Source: Allofranklinella schreckenbergeri (GTDB lineage Bacteria > Pseudomonadota > Gammaproteobacteria > Burkholderiales > Burkholderiaceae_C). From it: a DNA stretch of 64,000 nt. The notes under the pieces are model-generated. The model was given only the letters and a program-made list of their open reading frames with translations. It had not been told where the DNA came from and ran no database searches. The stretch is taken from contig NZ_RDQM01000001.1 in NCBI RefSeq assembly GCF_003703475.1, positions 1-64,000 on the forward strand. Direction: 5' to 3'. Positions within the stretch are counted from its first letter, which is position 1. Each line of letters opens with the position of its first letter. This document shows positions 10,998 to 20,235 of the stretch, one piece after another. Both the position numbers and the translations under genes were made by a program.

Positions 10998-11369
10998 TCA
11001 GGCTGCTCCATTAAGGGTGTGGGACTGGATGTGCTCCAGCAATTTTTGCAAGCGTTCGGGCTGCACTTTTTTCTGCATCAACTGCAACAGCCCGTCGCCT
11101 TCAGCGATGGGGCGCAGCACGTCCACTTCGGCCGGATAGAAATTCACATCCCACGCCAAAAGCTCCTGCTCGAATTCTTCATCGCTCCAGTTTTTGCCTT
11201 TGGCTATGAACACCACCAAAGGCATGGCTTTTTTCTCGATGAAGGATTTTTTGTAAGGCTTTTGCGCCCAGCGCTCGGCAAACCACTCGCGCGCGCCAGG
11301 CTCCAGGGTGAGCATGCGCTTGGAGATGGCTTTTTCGAGTGCGGCAGAAGGGAAGCTGAACAATTTCAT
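10998..11369 (-). CDS. Conserved-looking small protein between carA and carB
   Basis: The 123-aa product starts MKLFSFPSAALEKAIS at the ATG at 11369. A longer frame from 11417 has no ribosome-binding site. It is a charged, mostly helical soluble protein, with no signal peptide and no membrane segment. The segment AREWFAERWAQKPYKKSF and the C-terminal helix QPERLQKLLEHIQSH are its most distinctive parts. I do not recognise a family. It lies 73 bp after carA and 136 bp before carB on the same strand, so it is probably co-transcribed with them. A role in carbamoyl phosphate synthesis is only guilt by association. Confidence 0.7.
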   Translation of the reverse strand: MKLFSFPSAALEKAISKRMLTLEPGAREWFAERWAQKPYKKSFIEKKAMPLVVFIAKGKNWSDEEFEQELLAWDVNFYPAEVDVLRPIAEGDGLLQLMQKKVQPERLQKLLEHIQSHTLNGAA

Positions 11370-11442
11370 GGCTAGTGGACTTGGATAAAAAAGTACAGAA
11401 AAAGAAGGCGACCCCAAAAAGAGCGGCCGCCTGAAGCAGAAA

Positions 11443-12621
11443 TTAAGCAGCCGCGCGGCGACGCTGCATCAATTGAATGAACTGGTCAAACAGGTATTCC
11501 GTGTCGTGCGGGCCGGGCAAAGCCTCGGGATGGCCCTGGAAGCAAAACGCTGGCTTGTCCACATGGGCCAGCCCTTGCACGGTGCCATCGAACAGGCTGG
11601 TATGCGTCACCCACAGAGAGTCTGGCAGACTCTCCGCATCCACCGCAAAGCCGTGGTTTTGGCTGGTGATGCACACCCGGCCACTGTCGTGATCCTTGAC
11701 GGGATGGTTGGCGCCGTGGTGGCCAAACTTCATCTTGAACGTCTTGCCCCCCATGGCCAAGGCCATGATCTGGTGCCCCAGGCAAATGCCAAACACCGGC
11801 AAGCCGCTGTGGATGGCTTCGCGCGCCGATTCAATGGCGTAATCGCAAGCGCCAGGATCGCCCGGGCCGTTGGAGAGGAACACGCCATCGGGCTGCATCG
11901 CGGCCACCTCGGCAAACGGCGTTTGCGCCGGCACCAGCGTGACGCGACAGCCCTTGTGCGCCAGGATCCGCAAAATATTGCGTTTCACGCCGAAGTCGTA
12001 GGCCACCACATGAAAACGCGGTTCCGTCTGCTCGCCATAGCCTTCGCCGAGCGCCCAAACCGTCTGCGTCCACTCATAGGGCTTGTCGGTAGTCACTGCC
12101 TTCGCCAAATCCAGCCCCGCCATGCTGGGGGCGGCCTTGGCCAGCGCGATGGCCTCTTGCACCCGCGCATCCGTCACGGCTTCGCCTGGCTCCAGCGCCA
12201 AAATGCAGCCGTTTTGCGCGCCATGCTCGCGCAAATGGCGCGTCAGGCGCCGGGTGTCGATGTTGGCAATCGCCACCAAGCCGTTGGCTCGCAGGTAAGA
12301 CTGCAAATTCTGGCTGGATCGGAAGTTGCTCTCCAACAGTGGCAAATCCTTAATCACCAGCCCTGCCGCAAACAGGCGGGCGGACTCAACGTCCTCGGTA
12401 TTGACACCGTAATTACCAATATGGGGATAAGTCAGCGTCACGATCTGCTGGCAATAACTGGGATCGGTCAGGATTTCCTGATAACCCGACATGGAAGTGT
12501 TGAACACCACCTCCCCCACCGTGGAGCCGGGCGCCCCAATAGCTCTGCCAGTGAACACCGTGCCATCTGCAAGCGCCAGGAGCGCGACGGGGAAATCCCC
12601 CTGCTGTAAAGACAAAAGCAC
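11443..12621 (-). CDS. carA: Carbamoyl phosphate synthase small subunit (glutaminase)
   Basis: CarA hydrolyses glutamine and channels ammonia to CarB. The N-terminal half ([34 protein letters not shown]) is the CPSase small-chain domain. The C-terminal half is a class I glutamine amidotransferase with the nucleophile Cys in [15 protein letters not shown] and the His/Glu pair in [14 protein letters not shown] chose the GTG at 12621 because GAGG lies six bases before it and the product then begins [15 protein letters not shown] like relatives. A GTG at 12642 is also open. It is the first gene of carA-orf-carB. Confidence 0.95.
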   Translation of the reverse strand: MLLSLQQGDFPVALLALADGTVFTGRAIGAPGSTVGEVVFNTSMSGYQEILTDPSYCQQIVTLTYPHIGNYGVNTEDVESARLFAAGLVIKDLPLLESNFRSSQNLQSYLRANGLVAIANIDTRRLTRHLREHGAQNGCILALEPGEAVTDARVQEAIALAKAAPSMAGLDLAKAVTTDKPYEWTQTVWALGEGYGEQTEPRFHVVAYDFGVKRNILRILAHKGCRVTLVPAQTPFAEVAAMQPDGVFLSNGPGDPGACDYAIESAREAIHSGLPVFGICLGHQIMALAMGGKTFKMKFGHHGANHPVKDHDSGRVCITSQNHGFAVDAESLPDSLWVTHTSLFDGTVQGLAHVDKPAFCFQGHPEALPGPHDTEYLFDQFIQLMQRRRAAA

Positions 12622-12812
12622 GCAATACACCTCGAAAAACACGCTTGCCTCAACCTGTGCGGCACACCGCGCAAAGGCATGTCAACGCACGTAAACCTTG
12701 CGTAAACAAAGCAAGCAGATAAACCGGCTGAGTATAACTGGGCCAATCCCAAAGAGCTTGTTGAAAACAAATTCCCGGCAACGCCCAATCGCTGCACAGA
12801 TAATCCGCGCCC

Positions 12813-14018
12813 ATGAATCCCCGCCTTCAATCCCTGCACCCCTACCCTTTCGAGCGCCTGCGCCAGTTGTTCGATGGCGTGGCGCCCAGCCCGGCGCTGG
12901 CGCCCATCAGCCTGGGCATTGGCGAGCCGCGCCATGCCACACCGCAGTTGGTGCTCGATGCCTACGCCCAGGCCCTGCACGATCCTGGCCTGGCCAGCTA
13001 CCCGGCCACGGCTGGCACGCCCGCGCTGCGCCAGGCTTGCGCCCAGTGGCTGGCGCGGCGCTACGGCGTGCAGGCCGATGCCGGGCGCGAAATCCTGCCC
13101 GTCAACGGCTCGCGCGAGGCGCTGTTTGCGCTCACCCAGGCCGTCGTCGATCCCGGCGATACGCAGGCCATCGTCGTCTGCCCCAACCCCTTCTACCAAA
13201 TCTACGAAGGTGCGGCCCTGCTCGCTGGCGCGCAGCCGTATTACGTCAACAGCGATCCCGCGCGCAATTTCGCCGTGGATTGGGACAGCGTGCCGCACGA
13301 AATCTGGCAGCGCACGCAACTGGTGTTCACCTGCTCGCCGGGCAACCCCACCGGCGCGGTGATGCCGCTGGCCGAGTGGGACAAGCTCTTTGCCCTCAGC
13401 GAGCGTTACGGCTTCGTCATCGCCAGCGATGAGTGCTACAGCGAAATCTACTTCCAGGATGAAGCGCCGCTGGGTGGCCTGCAAGCGGCGCGCCAGCTCG
13501 GGCGCGACTGGCAACGCCTGGTGATGCTCACCAGCCTGTCCAAACGCAGCAACGTGCCGGGCATGCGCAGCGGCTTTGTCGCGGGCGATGCGCGCATTCT
13601 TGAGGCATTCCTGCTCTACCGCACCTACCACGGCTGCGCCATGTCGCTGCCCGTGCAAGTGGCCAGCATCGCCGCCTGGAACGATGAACGCCACGTGCAG
13701 GACAACCGCGCGCTCTATCGCGAGAAATTCGCCCAGATCACCCCCATCCTGGCGGAGGTGCTGGATGTGCGCCTACCCGATGCCAGCTTTTACCTCTGGG
13801 CCGGCATCCCGCCCCGCCTGGGGCTGAGCGACACCGCCTTTGCCCGGGCGCTGTACGAACAGCAGGCCGTCACCGTCCTGCCCGGCAGCTACCTGGCGCG
13901 CGACACCGCGCACGGCAACCCCGGCGCAGGCCGTGTGCGCATGGCTTTGGTGGCCGAAACCGCCCCTTGCCTGGAGGCCGCGCACCGCATCGCCGCCTTC
14001 GTGCGCAGTCTTGGCTAA
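12813..14018 (+). CDS. dapC: Succinyldiaminopimelate aminotransferase DapC
   Basis: DapC is a PLP-dependent class I/II aminotransferase that forms N-succinyl-LL-diaminopimelate in the succinylase branch of lysine and peptidoglycan-precursor synthesis. The 401-aa product begins MNPRLQSLHPYPFERLRQL, typical of beta-proteobacterial DapC, and has ISLGIGEPRHATP. The PLP site is the Lys in TSLSKRSNVPGMRSGF near residue 240, and the Asp of ASDECYSE contacts the cofactor ring. Length is normal. It starts 191 bp from carA and is transcribed in the opposite direction. Confidence 0.92.
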   Translation: MNPRLQSLHPYPFERLRQLFDGVAPSPALAPISLGIGEPRHATPQLVLDAYAQALHDPGLASYPATAGTPALRQACAQWLARRYGVQADAGREILPVNGSREALFALTQAVVDPGDTQAIVVCPNPFYQIYEGAALLAGAQPYYVNSDPARNFAVDWDSVPHEIWQRTQLVFTCSPGNPTGAVMPLAEWDKLFALSERYGFVIASDECYSEIYFQDEAPLGGLQAARQLGRDWQRLVMLTSLSKRSNVPGMRSGFVAGDARILEAFLLYRTYHGCAMSLPVQVASIAAWNDERHVQDNRALYREKFAQITPILAEVLDVRLPDASFYLWAGIPPRLGLSDTAFARALYEQQAVTVLPGSYLARDTAHGNPGAGRVRMALVAETAPCLEAAHRIAAFVRSLG

Positions 14019-14059
14019 ACGCCGCCCCCTGCCCTTCACCACCCATCAGGAGAAAGCCC

Positions 14060-14464
14060 ATGCTGGAACTCATCATCACCTGGCTGCTCAGCGCCGTCAC
14101 CCTCATGCTCGTGGGCGCCCTGCTGCCGGGCGTGCAAATCCGCGATTTCAAAGCCGCCCTGTGGGCCGCCGTCATCGTCGGGCTCATCAACACCCTGCTG
14201 CGGCCAGTGCTGTTCTGGCTCACCATCCCGCTGACGCTGCTGACCCTGGGCGCGTTCTACCTGGCGCTCAATGGCCTGTTGTTCTGGATGGCGGGCAGCT
14301 TCAGCCGCGGCTTTCGCGTCTCGGGCTTTTGGGCCGGGCTGTTTGGCGCCATCCTCTACGGCATCATCAACTGGGCCTTGACGGGCATGGTGCACGGCCT
14401 GCTGCCCCAGCCCCACACCCTGCCCACCCCCGTGCCCGCAGAAGCGCCATTCTTCTCCATCTAG
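14060..14464 (+). CDS. Phage-holin-like (Phage_holin_4_2 / YvlD type) membrane protein
   Basis: The 134-aa inner-membrane protein has about four hydrophobic segments: IITWLLSAVTLMLVGALL, the NTLLRPVLFWLTIPLTLLT region, FYLALNGLLFWM, and AGLFGAILYGIINWAL. The NTLLRP and LNGLLFW patterns are characteristic of the family often labelled phage holin family 4. It is a chromosomal family with no prophage link, and its function is unknown. CAGGAG lies eight bases before the ATG at 14060. It follows dapC by 41 bp and is probably co-transcribed. Confidence 0.82.
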   Translation: MLELIITWLLSAVTLMLVGALLPGVQIRDFKAALWAAVIVGLINTLLRPVLFWLTIPLTLLTLGAFYLALNGLLFWMAGSFSRGFRVSGFWAGLFGAILYGIINWALTGMVHGLLPQPHTLPTPVPAEAPFFSI

Positions 14465-14472
14465 CCTTGGTT

Positions 14473-14545
14473 TTACAAATCAAAAGAAATAGAATTCACA
14501 TGTTTCGGCATGATATGAATCAAATCATATTTCTTTTGAAATAAA
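14473..14545. repeat. Dispersed palindrome R2
   Basis: It starts TTTACAAATCAAAAGAAAT, has the core TGTTTCGGCATG, and ends ATTTCTTTTGAAATAAA (orientation A). It fills almost the whole 86-bp gap between the holin-like gene and tlyA. Confidence 0.75.
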
Positions 14546-14550
14546 AACTC

Positions 14551-15360
14551 ATGCCCACCCCGCCCGCCTTCATCCGCGCCGACCAACTGCTGGTGCAGCG
14601 TGGCCTGGCCGCCACTCGCTCGCAAGCGCAGCGCCTGATCGCCAGCGGCGTGCAGTGGCGGCTGCCCGATGGCTCCACGCCGTGGCAGCGCATCACCAAA
14701 AACGGCGCTGAACTCCCCCCGCACGCCGAGCTGCAACTGCTGGACGAGGCGCAAACGCGCTATGTCTCGCGCGGCGGCCTCAAGCTCGCAGGCGCGCTGC
14801 ACGCCACCGGCTTGCAGCCCGCGGGCTGGCGCTGTCTGGATGTGGGCCAATCCACCGGCGGCTTTACCGATTGCCTGCTGCAACACGGCGCACGCCAGGT
14901 GGTGGGGGTGGATGTGGGCCACGGCCAGCTCGCGCCCGCCTTGCGGCAGGACGCACGTGTGCAGGCGCTGGAGAAATGCAACGCCCGCCAGCTCACGCGC
15001 GCGCAGGTCGATCCCGACGGGGCGGGCTTTGAGCTGATTACCGGCGATCTCTCCTTCATCTCGCTGTCGCTGGTGCTGCCCGCGCTGGCACCCTGCATGG
15101 ACGCGCGCACCCACCTGCTCATGCTGGTCAAGCCCCAATTCGAGCTGCAGCCGCAGCAACTGGGCAAAGGCGGCATCGTGCGCGACCCCGCCCTCTACGC
15201 CCTGGTGCGCGAGCGCATCGAAGCCGCCTGCCGCGCCCACGGCCTGACCCCACTCCAATGGCTGGACAGCCCCATCACCGGCGGCGACGGTAACCGCGAG
15301 TTCTTCATCTGGGCGCAAGCGGCCAATGCCAACACAAACCCAATAAACCAATCAGAGTAA
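14551..15360 (+). CDS. tlyA: TlyA family rRNA 2'-O-methyltransferase
   Basis: The protein is a SAM-dependent RNA methyltransferase. In characterised members the target is ribose 2'-OH of 16S and 23S rRNA. The 269-aa product has an N-terminal S4 RNA-binding domain (RADQLLVQRGLAATRSQAQRL, residues 8-28). The FtsJ-like domain follows, with the SAM loop LDVGQSTGGFTDCLLQ near residue 98 and the active-site Lys segment LLMLVKPQFEL near residue 190. Length matches the family. Hemolysin annotations of relatives are historical; nothing here suggests a toxin. Confidence 0.9.
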   Translation: MPTPPAFIRADQLLVQRGLAATRSQAQRLIASGVQWRLPDGSTPWQRITKNGAELPPHAELQLLDEAQTRYVSRGGLKLAGALHATGLQPAGWRCLDVGQSTGGFTDCLLQHGARQVVGVDVGHGQLAPALRQDARVQALEKCNARQLTRAQVDPDGAGFELITGDLSFISLSLVLPALAPCMDARTHLLMLVKPQFELQPQQLGKGGIVRDPALYALVRERIEAACRAHGLTPLQWLDSPITGGDGNREFFIWAQAANANTNPINQSE

Positions 15361-15424
15361 AATCAATTTCAATATCAAATTGCCTAAACAAGTGAATTTT
15401 ATTTCCTATTGATCGATAAAATTA
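15358..15424. repeat. Dispersed palindrome R3
   Basis: It starts at the tlyA stop codon: AAATCAATTTCAATATC, core TTGCCTAAACAAGTG, then TTTATTTCCTATTGAT and ATAAAATTAC (orientation B). The left arm is shorter than in other copies. Confidence 0.65.
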
Positions 15425-15685
15425 CACAACCACCCGCTCCACACCCCGCTGACAGCGCCCCCCGCACCGCACGCGATGGCGCTTCAGGCCCAAGGGGCAA
15501 TCCCCCCAAAACGCCACGCCAGGCCATCTCGCGGCACAATCGCGCCCCTTTGCAGTGCGCGACGCCGCTTTGCCAGCTTTTTTCCCCAGCCTCTTTGCAG
15601 CGCAGGCTGGCCGCAACCGCCCCCGCGTCGGCCTTCAACGCCGCCCACACGCGCCGCGCGCTTGAGACACGAATCTCCCCCTTCT
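15425..15685. other. 261-bp leader of metF, nothing identified
   Basis: GC-rich sequence without a credible gene. I looked for the conserved elements of SAH- or SAM-type riboswitches, which can precede methionine-cycle genes, and did not see them. Confidence 0.4.
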
Positions 15686-16582
15686 ATGCCAGCACCCACC
15701 CCTGCCCTTCCCCTTAGCCTGGAATTTTTCCCGCCCAAAACCGAAGCTGGCGCGCTCAAGCTGCGCCAGGCGCGCCAGCAGCTCTACGCCCTGGCGCCGC
15801 AGTTTTGCTCCGTCACCTACGGCGCAGGCGGCTCCACCCAGGCGGGCACCTTTGCCACCGTGGGCGAAATCCTTGCCGAAGGGCAAGATGCCGCCTCGCA
15901 CTTCTCCTGCATCGGCGCCCACGCCGCCAAACTGCGCGCGGAGCTGCAAGAGCTGCGCGACATGGGCGTCAAACGCCTGGTAGCGCTGCGCGGCGACTTG
16001 CCCAGCGGCTACGGCATCAGCAGCGGCCAGGCCGAGCAGCGCTTCCAATACGCCAGCGATCTGGTGGCCTTTGTGCGCGAAGAAACCGGCGCGCACTTCC
16101 ATATTGAAGTGGCCGCCTACCCCGAGATGCACCCGCAAGCGGCCTCGCCCCAGAAAGACCTGCAAGCCTTTGCCGCCAAGGTGCGCGCAGGCGCCGATTC
16201 GGCCATCACGCAGTATTTCTTCAACGCCGATGCCTACTTCCGCTTTGTGGACGAGGCCCGCGCCCTGGGCGTGGATGTGCCCATCGTGCCCGGCATCATG
16301 CCCATCATGGGCGCCAGCCAATTGCTGCGCTTTTCCGACGCCTGCGGGGCCGAAGTGCCGCGCTGGATCCGCACACGCCTGCAAGCCCTGGGCGACGATG
16401 TGGACGGCATCCGCGCTTTCGGGCTGGATGCCGTCACCGCCCTGTGCGAGCGCCTCATCGCAGGCGGCGCGCCCGGCCTGCACTTCTACACCATGAACCA
16501 AAGCCCCCTGGTGCTGGAAATCGCCCAGCGCCTGGGCCTGCACCCCAGCACACCCGCCGCACCCACCATGCCCGCCGCATGA
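15686..16582 (+). CDS. metF: Methylenetetrahydrofolate reductase
   Basis: MetF is the FAD enzyme that reduces 5,10-methylene-THF to 5-methyl-THF for methionine synthesis. The 298-aa TIM-barrel protein starts MPAPTPALPLSLEFFPPKT, where the Glu of EFFPPKT is the catalytic proton donor. It contains FCSVTYGAGGST, LRGDLP and YFFNADAYFRFVD, all family hallmarks. The ATG at 15686 gives the expected N-terminus; upstream frame extension is low-complexity. Its stop overlaps the start of rlpA by four bases (ATGA). Confidence 0.95.
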   Translation: MPAPTPALPLSLEFFPPKTEAGALKLRQARQQLYALAPQFCSVTYGAGGSTQAGTFATVGEILAEGQDAASHFSCIGAHAAKLRAELQELRDMGVKRLVALRGDLPSGYGISSGQAEQRFQYASDLVAFVREETGAHFHIEVAAYPEMHPQAASPQKDLQAFAAKVRAGADSAITQYFFNADAYFRFVDEARALGVDVPIVPGIMPIMGASQLLRFSDACGAEVPRWIRTRLQALGDDVDGIRAFGLDAVTALCERLIAGGAPGLHFYTMNQSPLVLEIAQRLGLHPSTPAAPTMPAA

Positions 16583-17502
16583 GCGCGCGCCGCCTTTTGC
16601 CTATGCACACGACGCCCCACCGCACAGGCAGCGCCACCCGTTTGCGCTGGCCAGGCGCACTCGTCGCACTCGCAGCAGTCACGCTGGCCGCCTGCACCAC
16701 CGCGCCCCAGGAGCGCGAACCGCTGCACGCCACGCGCATGCTGGAGCTGGATTTGATGCCGCCGGTCTATGAACTCATCACCCCCAAGCCACTGGAGCCA
16801 GCCTCGCTGGGCCTGCACCCCAGCGTGAAAACCATCGAATCGCTGGAGGCGCGCCTGCCCCAGGGCCTGCGCAGCGAAGGCGCGGCGGTGCAAAGCCTGT
16901 ACCAAACCGGCCAGGCCTCGTGGTATGGCGACAAATTCCACGGCCGCCTCACCGCCAACGGCGAGCGCTACAACATGTACGCCATGACGGCCGCCCACCG
17001 CACCCTGCCCTTTGGCACCATCGTGTGCGTGCGCAGCCTGCAAACCAGCAAGGAAATCAAAGTCCGCATCAACGACCGCGGCCCTTACGTAGGCCAGCGC
17101 ATCATCGACCTCAGCCGTGGCGCGGCGGAAAAGCTCGGCATGCTCTCGCAGGGCCTGAAAAACGTGGCCTTGTGGATCCCCCAGAAAAACGGCCCCCAGT
17201 GCGGCGAAGACGACGTGCTGCTGGAAGGCAAAGGCGCCCCACCGCCACACAACCCGCCACGCGGCCTGAGCGCCAGCACGCCCGCACAAACCCCAGGCAA
17301 AGCCACAGCGGCAAAAAGCCCAACAGCCCAAGGCTCGGCGGCCAAAAGATCGGCCAAGAACGCCGCCAGGAAACCCGCCAAAGGCTCGGTCCAGCGTGCC
17401 GCCAAAAGCTCCGCCAAGAAAACGCAAAACGCCAAAAACACCAAAACCCCAAAAGCCGTGCGCAAGCCCGCGCGCGCCAACGCCAACGCCAAAGCCCGGT
17501 AA
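16579..17502 (+). CDS. rlpA: RlpA-like septal lytic transglycosylase lipoprotein with an H1-like Ala/Lys tail
   Basis: RlpA proteins are outer-membrane lipoproteins with a double-psi beta-barrel that cleave glycan strands lacking stem peptides during division. The 307-aa product has a signal peptide ending in the lipobox LAAC near residue 38. The double-psi domain spans roughly residues 112-195 (GQASWYGDKFHGRLTANGE, AAHRTLPFGT, RINDRGPY). The C-terminal SPOR domain that normally binds denuded peptidoglycan is missing. In its place, about 90 residues are rich in Ala, Lys, Pro and Arg with AAK/SAKK-type repeats, like a histone H1 tail. A small alternative start is the Met at 16603. Confidence 0.85.
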   Translation: MSARRLLPMHTTPHRTGSATRLRWPGALVALAAVTLAACTTAPQEREPLHATRMLELDLMPPVYELITPKPLEPASLGLHPSVKTIESLEARLPQGLRSEGAAVQSLYQTGQASWYGDKFHGRLTANGERYNMYAMTAAHRTLPFGTIVCVRSLQTSKEIKVRINDRGPYVGQRIIDLSRGAAEKLGMLSQGLKNVALWIPQKNGPQCGEDDVLLEGKGAPPPHNPPRGLSASTPAQTPGKATAAKSPTAQGSAAKRSAKNAARKPAKGSVQRAAKSSAKKTQNAKNTKTPKAVRKPARANANAKAR

Positions 17503-17547
17503 ACCCCGCGCGCCGTGCCGCCGCCCTCCGACTTCGCCCGCCCTGCC

Positions 17548-18633
17548 ATGCACATCGGCCCCATCGCCCTTGCCAACCGCCTGTTCGTCGCCCCCATGGC
17601 GGGCGTGACGGATCGGCCCTTTCGCATGCTGTGCCGCAAGCTCGGCGCCGGCTACGCCGTCAGCGAGATGATTACCTCGCAGCCCCAGCTCTACAAAAGC
17701 CTCAAAACCGCGCGGCGCGCCAACCACGAGGGCGAGCCGGGGCCGATCGCCGTGCAAATCGCCGGCACCGAAGCCGCCGCCATGGCCGAAGCCGCGCGCT
17801 ACAACATCGAGCGCGGCGCGCAAATCATCGACATCAACATGGGCTGCCCGGCCAAAAAAGTCTGCAACGCCTGGGCCGGCTCGGCCCTGATGCAAAACGA
17901 GCCGCTGGCCATCGCCATCGCCCAGGCCGTAGTGGCCGCCTGCGCGCCGCACGGCGTGCCGGTGACGCTGAAAATGCGCACCGGCTGGTCGGCCCAGCAC
18001 CGCAACGCCACCACGCTGGCACGCGCCTTTGAGGACGTTGGCGTGTGCATGCTCACCGTGCACGGGCGCACGCGCGAGCAAGGCTACCGGGGCCAGGCCG
18101 AGTACGACACCATCGCCGCCGTCAAACAGGCCGTGCGCATTCCCGTCGTCGCCAACGGCGACATCACCGACGGCCCCAAAGCCGCCCAGGTGCTGCGCCA
18201 CACCGGCGCCGACGCGCTGATGGTGGGCCGCGCCGCCCAGGGTCGCCCGTGGATTTTTCAGGAAATTGCCCACTACCTCGCCACCGGCAACCAGCCGCCC
18301 GCCCCGGCCACCGCCACCGTGCGGCAATGGCTGCTGGAGCATCTGCTGGACCATTACAGCCTGTATGGCGAATACACCGGCGTGCGCACCGCGCGCAAAC
18401 ACATCGCCTGGTATCTGCAAGGCGTGCCCGGCGGCAGCGCGCTGCGCCACCACATCAACACGCTGGAAGACAGCCAGCAGCAATGGCAGGCGCTGGCCGA
18501 CTTTCTGCACGCACTGCAAGCCACCCACCCGCAATGGCCCGCCAGCGCCGCGCCCGAGGCCGATGGCGCGGGGGAGGACGGCGAGGGCAGCGAGGGCAGA
18601 GAGGGCGACAAAAACGCCGCCTGCCTGGGCTAA
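17548..18633 (+). CDS. dusB: tRNA-dihydrouridine synthase DusB
   Basis: Dus enzymes are FMN-dependent and reduce specific uridines in the tRNA D-loop. The 361-aa product starts MHIGPIALANRLFVAPMAGV, as in DusB. It has the catalytic-Cys motif INMGCPAKKVCNAWAGSAL and NGDITDG, MVGRAAQGRPWIF and the C-terminal ARKHIAWY motif. I preferred the ATG at 17548 over a GTG at 17515 because it matches the family start. The tail is acidic, rich in Gly and Glu, and not conserved. In many proteobacteria fis follows dusB. Here no fis follows; repeat R4 and fumC come next. Confidence 0.92.
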   Translation: MHIGPIALANRLFVAPMAGVTDRPFRMLCRKLGAGYAVSEMITSQPQLYKSLKTARRANHEGEPGPIAVQIAGTEAAAMAEAARYNIERGAQIIDINMGCPAKKVCNAWAGSALMQNEPLAIAIAQAVVAACAPHGVPVTLKMRTGWSAQHRNATTLARAFEDVGVCMLTVHGRTREQGYRGQAEYDTIAAVKQAVRIPVVANGDITDGPKAAQVLRHTGADALMVGRAAQGRPWIFQEIAHYLATGNQPPAPATATVRQWLLEHLLDHYSLYGEYTGVRTARKHIAWYLQGVPGGSALRHHINTLEDSQQQWQALADFLHALQATHPQWPASAAPEADGAGEDGEGSEGREGDKNAACLG

Positions 18634-18652
18634 GGCTATCGAATGCCCTTAT

Positions 18653-18728
18653 TTTACAAATCAAAAAGAAACAAAATATACTTTTTTTGGCAACATGGGA
18701 AACAAGTCATATTTACGATTGATTTGAA
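18653..18728. repeat. Dispersed palindrome R4 (diverged core)
   Basis: It starts TTTACAAATCAAAAAGAAAC and ends CGATTGATTTGAAG (orientation A). The core TTTTTTGGCAACATGG resembles that of R5. It lies 20 bp after dusB. Confidence 0.65.
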
Positions 18729-18846
18729 GCAGCAAAACCGCCTGCAAGCCGCCCTGCGCCATCCCTCACGGCCATTGGGGCAGGCCGTGGGCCATGACAG
18801 GCCAATTACAATCGCCAACTCCTCTCATTCACTCGTTTTGCAAACC

Positions 18847-20235
18847 ATGTCCAACACCCGTACCGAAAAAGACACCTTTGGCCCCATCGAAGTGCCCGCC
18901 GACAAGCTCTGGGGCGCGCAAACCCAGCGCTCGCTGCAAAACTTCGACATCTCCGGCGAAAAGCAGCCGCGTGAAATCATCAAGGCGCTGGCGCAAGTCA
19001 AGCGCGCCTCGGCCGCCGTCAACCACGCGCTGGGTCTGCTGGACGAGAAAAAGGCCAAGGCCATCATCGCCGCCGCGCAGGAAGTGATCGAGGGCAAGCA
19101 CCCGGACGAATTCCCGCTGGTGGTCTGGCAGACCGGCTCGGGCACGCAATCGAACATGAACCTCAACGAAGTCATCGCCAACCGCGCCAGCGAGCTGCTG
19201 GGCGGCGAGCGCGGCGAGGCCCGCCTGGTGCACCCCAATGACGACGTGAACAAAAGCCAGTCCTCCAACGACGTATTCCCCACCGCCTCGCACGTAGCCG
19301 CCGTCGATGCCCTGACCCACAAGCTGCTGCCCGCCATCGACCTGCTCAAAAACACCCTGGCCGAAAAAGCCAAGGCGTTTGACGGCATCGTCAAGATCGG
19401 CCGCACCCACTTGCAGGACGCCACGCCGCTGACGCTGGGGCAGGAAATCTCCGGCTGGGTCGCCCAGCTCGAACACGGCAAAAAACACGTGCAGGACGCA
19501 CTGCCCCACCTCTGCGAGCTGGCCCTGGGCGGCACCGCCGTGGGCACCGGCCTGAATGCGCCCAAGGGCTATGCCGAAGGCGTGGCCAAGGAGCTGGCGG
19601 ACATCACCGGCCTGCCCTTCGTGACCTCGCCCAACAAGTTCGAATCGCTGGCCTCGCAAGACGCGCTGGTGCACGCCCACGGCGCGCTCAAAACCCTGGC
19701 CGCCAGCCTGACCAAGATTGCCAACGACGTGCGCTGGCTGGCCAGCGGCCCGCGCAGCGGCATCGGCGAAATCACCATCCCCGAGAACGAGCCTGGCTCC
19801 TCCATCATGCCCGGCAAGGTCAACCCCACGCAAAGCGAAGCCGTGACCATGCTGGCCGCGCAAGTCATGGGCAACGACGTGGCCATCAACATCAGCGGCG
19901 CATCGGGCAACTTCGAGCTCAACGTCTTCCGCCCCGTGGTGGCCCACAACTTCCTGCAAAGCGTGCGCCTCTTGGCCGACGGCATGCGCAGCTTCAACGA
20001 CAACTGCGCCGTGGGCATAGAACCCAACCGCGAACGCATCGCTGAGCTGGTGGGCAACTCGCTGATGCTGGTCACCGCGCTGAACCCGCACATCGGCTAC
20101 GACAAGGCCGCCTTCATCGCCAAGAAGGCGCACAAGGAAGGCACCAGCCTGCGCGAGGCCGCCATTGCCAGCGGCCACCTCACCGCCGAACAGTTCGACC
20201 AGTGGGTGGTGCCGGAAAACATGGTGGGCCGCTGA
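18847..20235 (+). CDS. fumC: Class II fumarate hydratase
   Basis: FumC is the iron-independent homotetrameric fumarase, which interconverts fumarate and malate in the TCA cycle. The 462-aa product has [14 protein letters not shown] near the N-terminus and [10 protein letters not shown] near residue 96. It also has [24 protein letters not shown], and the fumarase signature [15 protein letters not shown] near residue 316. Length is normal. The ATG at 18847 gives [16 protein letters not shown], the usual start. It stands alone, 213 bp after dusB with repeat R4 between. Confidence 0.96.
   Translation: MSNTRTEKDTFGPIEVPADKLWGAQTQRSLQNFDISGEKQPREIIKALAQVKRASAAVNHALGLLDEKKAKAIIAAAQEVIEGKHPDEFPLVVWQTGSGTQSNMNLNEVIANRASELLGGERGEARLVHPNDDVNKSQSSNDVFPTASHVAAVDALTHKLLPAIDLLKNTLAEKAKAFDGIVKIGRTHLQDATPLTLGQEISGWVAQLEHGKKHVQDALPHLCELALGGTAVGTGLNAPKGYAEGVAKELADITGLPFVTSPNKFESLASQDALVHAHGALKTLAASLTKIANDVRWLASGPRSGIGEITIPENEPGSSIMPGKVNPTQSEAVTMLAAQVMGNDVAINISGASGNFELNVFRPVVAHNFLQSVRLLADGMRSFNDNCAVGIEPNRERIAELVGNSLMLVTALNPHIGYDKAAFIAKKAHKEGTSLREAAIASGHLTAEQFDQWVVPENMVGR

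Noticed and set aside
14060-14464. Prophage, from the phage-holin-family label
   Set aside because: No other phage gene is nearby. The family is a common chromosomal membrane protein.
15425-15685. SAH or SAM riboswitch before metF
   Set aside because: I looked for the conserved stem and internal loop sequences and did not find them.
16486-18534. A 682-codon open frame opposite rlpA and dusB
   Set aside because: It is antisense to two well-supported genes, with no motif or ribosome-binding site.
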